From an uncultured Kiloniellales bacterium (GTDB lineage Bacteria > Pseudomonadota > Alphaproteobacteria > Kiloniellales > JAKSDN01), in assembly GCA_947258885.1 (NCBI GenBank), contig CAMYKD010000048.1, forward strand, positions 1 to 45,161: DNA of 45,161 nucleotides, given 5' to 3'. This document shows positions 43,630 through 45,161 of the stretch, one piece after another. The translations under genes and the position numbers were made by a program. Position 1 is the stretch's first letter; every line of letters starts with the position of its first letter. Under the pieces are notes generated by a model. It searched no databases. It had not been told where the DNA came from and was given only the letters and a program-made list of their open reading frames with translations.

Positions 43630-44361
43630 ATGAGCGCTGCTGGCGGCGGCGCCCCCGGCCGTCTCGCCGGGCGGATCGCCCTGGTCACCGGGGCCTCGCG
43701 CGGCCTCGGCGCGGCCGTCGCCCGGCGTTTCGCGGCCGAGGGCGCCCGGCTCGTCCTCGTCGCCCGGACCGTGGGCGGCCTCGAAGAGGTCGACGACGCG
43801 GTCCGCCGGGCCGGCGGCGAGCCGGCCACCCTGGTGCCGCTCGACCTGCGCGACTTCGACCGGATCGACCAGCTGGGCGCCCAGCTCTACGAGCGCTTCG
43901 GCCGGCTCGACGTGCTGGTCGGCAACGCGGCGGTGCTGGGCACGCTCTCGCCGCTCGGCCACGTCGCGCCCAAGACCTGGACCGAGGTCCTCGAAGTCAA
44001 CCTGACCGCCAACTGGCGCCTGATCCGCAGCCTCGACCCGCTTCTGCGCCTCTCCGAGGCGGGGCGCGCGGTCTTCGTCACCTCGGGCGTCACCGCGCGC
44101 GCGCACCCCTATTGGGGGCCCTACGCGGCCTCCAAGGCGGCGCTGGAGGCGATGGTGCGGACCTACGCCGCCGAGGCCGCGAAGACAGCCCTACGGGTCA
44201 ACCTGCTGGACCCGGGCGTGCTGCGCAGCGCCCTGCGCGCCCAGGCCTTTCCCGGCGAGGATCCCGCGTCCCTGCCCGCCCCCGAGACCGTGACCGAGGC
44301 CTTCGTCGAGCTGGCCGCGGCCGACTGCACCAGGAACGGCGAGCTCGTGCGGGCCGGCTGA
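43630..44361 (+). CDS. Short-chain dehydrogenase/reductase
   Basis: A 243-residue SDR. NAD(P) motif TGASRGLGAAVARRFAAEGA, then LVGNAAVLGTLSPLGHV in place of NNAG, active-site Ser in VFVTSGVTARAHPYWGPYAA, followed by Ser-Lys of YxxxK. It has the YciK-like pattern (VNLLDPGVLRSALRAQAFPG). The substrate is unknown. It follows the DUF2937-like gene by 5 bp and probably shares its transcript. Confidence 0.88.
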   Translation: MSAAGGGAPGRLAGRIALVTGASRGLGAAVARRFAAEGARLVLVARTVGGLEEVDDAVRRAGGEPATLVPLDLRDFDRIDQLGAQLYERFGRLDVLVGNAAVLGTLSPLGHVAPKTWTEVLEVNLTANWRLIRSLDPLLRLSEAGRAVFVTSGVTARAHPYWGPYAASKAALEAMVRTYAAEAAKTALRVNLLDPGVLRSALRAQAFPGEDPASLPAPETVTEAFVELAAADCTRNGELVRAG

Positions 44362-44819
44362 GCGCCTGCGGGGGCGGCCGCGACGCCCCCTGCGCCACGC
44401 ACCGTCGCGTTAGAATCACCTGCCCGATGAATTTTGTCGGTTGAATCGCGCCCGCATGAATGGCAGCCTTGGAAGCGCGGTGGAGCCGACGGAGGCGAAT
44501 CCCTCGGGCGCCGTGCCGATGCGGGAGCGGGGACCGAAAACCTTTTCGGGGAGCAGATGACGGCATAGAGCGCCTGACCGGACGGCGCGTCGCGAGGCAA
44601 GCGGCCGCGCGGCCGGTGAGGTACAGCGGGATCCTTCGCGGGTGGATACGTCCGGCGTGGTGCGCAGCCTGACCAGCGGCTTGTCGATCATCCAGGTGAC
44701 GGAGGACTTCGTCGGCGGCGCCGACCAGCGCCGCGACGGCGCGGTCGGGGGACGCTGACGGCAAGAGGCCCGGCCCCTGCCCTTGTGGCAGCCGGGCGAT
44801 TACCGTCTTGGAAGGTCTT
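44362..44819. other. 458 bp between convergent genes, no convincing gene
   Basis: No protein frame here looks real on either strand; the open frames are Arg/Pro/Ala-rich. A short plus-strand piece reading VDTSGVVRSLTSGLSIIQVTEDFVGG (44640-44720) has a protein-like composition and may be what is left of a gene, but it lacks a start and has no recognised family. Confidence 0.45.
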
Positions 44820-45161
44820 TCAAAGCATCTTGTACATGAACGTGGTGGGATCGAACCGGTTTTCGAAAGGGTCCCTGGCATAAGCGGGAATTACGCCCGC
44901 TGTCTCGTAGCCCAGCGAGAGGTAGAGCGACTCCGCTCTGTCGCCTGTTCTCGTGTCCAAGGTTATCAGGCTGCGGCCCAGTTGGCCGGCCCGCTTCTCG
45001 AGCTCGGTCATGAGGGCCTTGGCGACACCCCGTCCGCGGAATTCCGGATGAACGAGCAGTTTCGAGACTTCCGCCCTGTGCGCCTGGTTGGGCGGGGTAT
45101 CGTGGTCCAATTGGACCGAACCCGCGATGCGGCCACCGAGTCTCGCGGCCAGCAGCAACCT
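44820..45161 (-). CDS. GNAT family N-acetyltransferase, 5' end outside window
   Basis: The last 113 codons or so of a GNAT enzyme. The acetyl-CoA-binding motif is in VSKLLVHPEFRGRGVAKALM, with SLYLSLGYETAGVIPAYARD and FMYKML at the end. The frame is still open at the window edge; the protein should extend another 40-60 residues. The substrate is unknown. It faces the SDR gene. Confidence 0.82.
   Translation of the reverse strand, partial: RLLLAARLGGRIAGSVQLDHDTPPNQAHRAEVSKLLVHPEFRGRGVAKALMTELEKRAGQLGRSLITLDTRTGDRAESLYLSLGYETAGVIPAYARDPFENRFDPTTFMYKML

Overview
The window is GC-rich, densely coded chromosomal DNA of an alphaproteobacterium, most likely a marine or halotolerant member of the Rhodospirillales/Kiloniellales type. 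The evidence is gene order: fabD-fabG-acpP-fabF-mltG, yicC-gmk, and rpsF-rpsR-rplI ... dnaB-alr-mlaE-mlaF-radA-cvpA-purF are typical alphaproteobacterial arrangements. The compatible-solute type carriers (a TRAP system with a universal stress protein, and a BCCT carrier) fit a saline habitat. The species assignment is inference from gene content only.

Layout. Positions 1-152 hold one end of a small mobile element. Positions 301-4954 (minus strand) carry a TRAP transporter operon (dctP, dctQ, dctM), a universal stress protein and an ABC-type substrate-binding protein with no visible partners. Positions 5541-7145 carry three small exported proteins. Positions 7283-10986 are a complete Mla-type lipid transport operon (MlaE with STAS domain, MlaF, MlaD, auxiliary lipoprotein). 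Positions 11215-12824 hold a BCCT carrier coupled to a 39-residue membrane protein. Positions 12886-15011 hold a PAS-type protein, a DUF6868-like small membrane protein and a fatty acid desaturase. Positions 15012-16026 are a gene-poor stretch with element-like ends. Positions 16027-21676 hold a serine hydrolase, an unusual four-domain oxidoreductase (PPOX, MOSC, ferredoxin reductase, 2Fe-2S) whose 5' end looks frameshifted, and a mercuric-reductase-like flavoprotein.

Positions 21815-31557 are the gmk/yicC and fab/mltG blocks, separated by an inserted hybrid sensor kinase, a REP-like inverted repeat and an oppositely oriented SDR gene. A divergent promoter region at 31558-31863 separates fabD from the ribosomal protein operon. 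Positions 31864-44361 (plus strand) run rpsF, rpsR, rplI, terminator, cfa, dnaB, alr, a second mlaE-mlaF pair, radA, a complete 270 bp MITE-like element, cvpA, purF, a DUF2937-like protein and an SDR. The window ends with a GNAT acetyltransferase cut by the edge.

Many genes converge on the envelope: fatty acid synthesis, desaturation, cyclopropanation, two Mla transport sets, peptidoglycan enzymes (alr, mltG) and exported lipoproteins. The most interesting non-gene signal is a family of repeats with ends of the type TACCAAnGGTCA. It has one complete copy, one copy cut by the window edge and several solitary ends, two of which abut stop codons.
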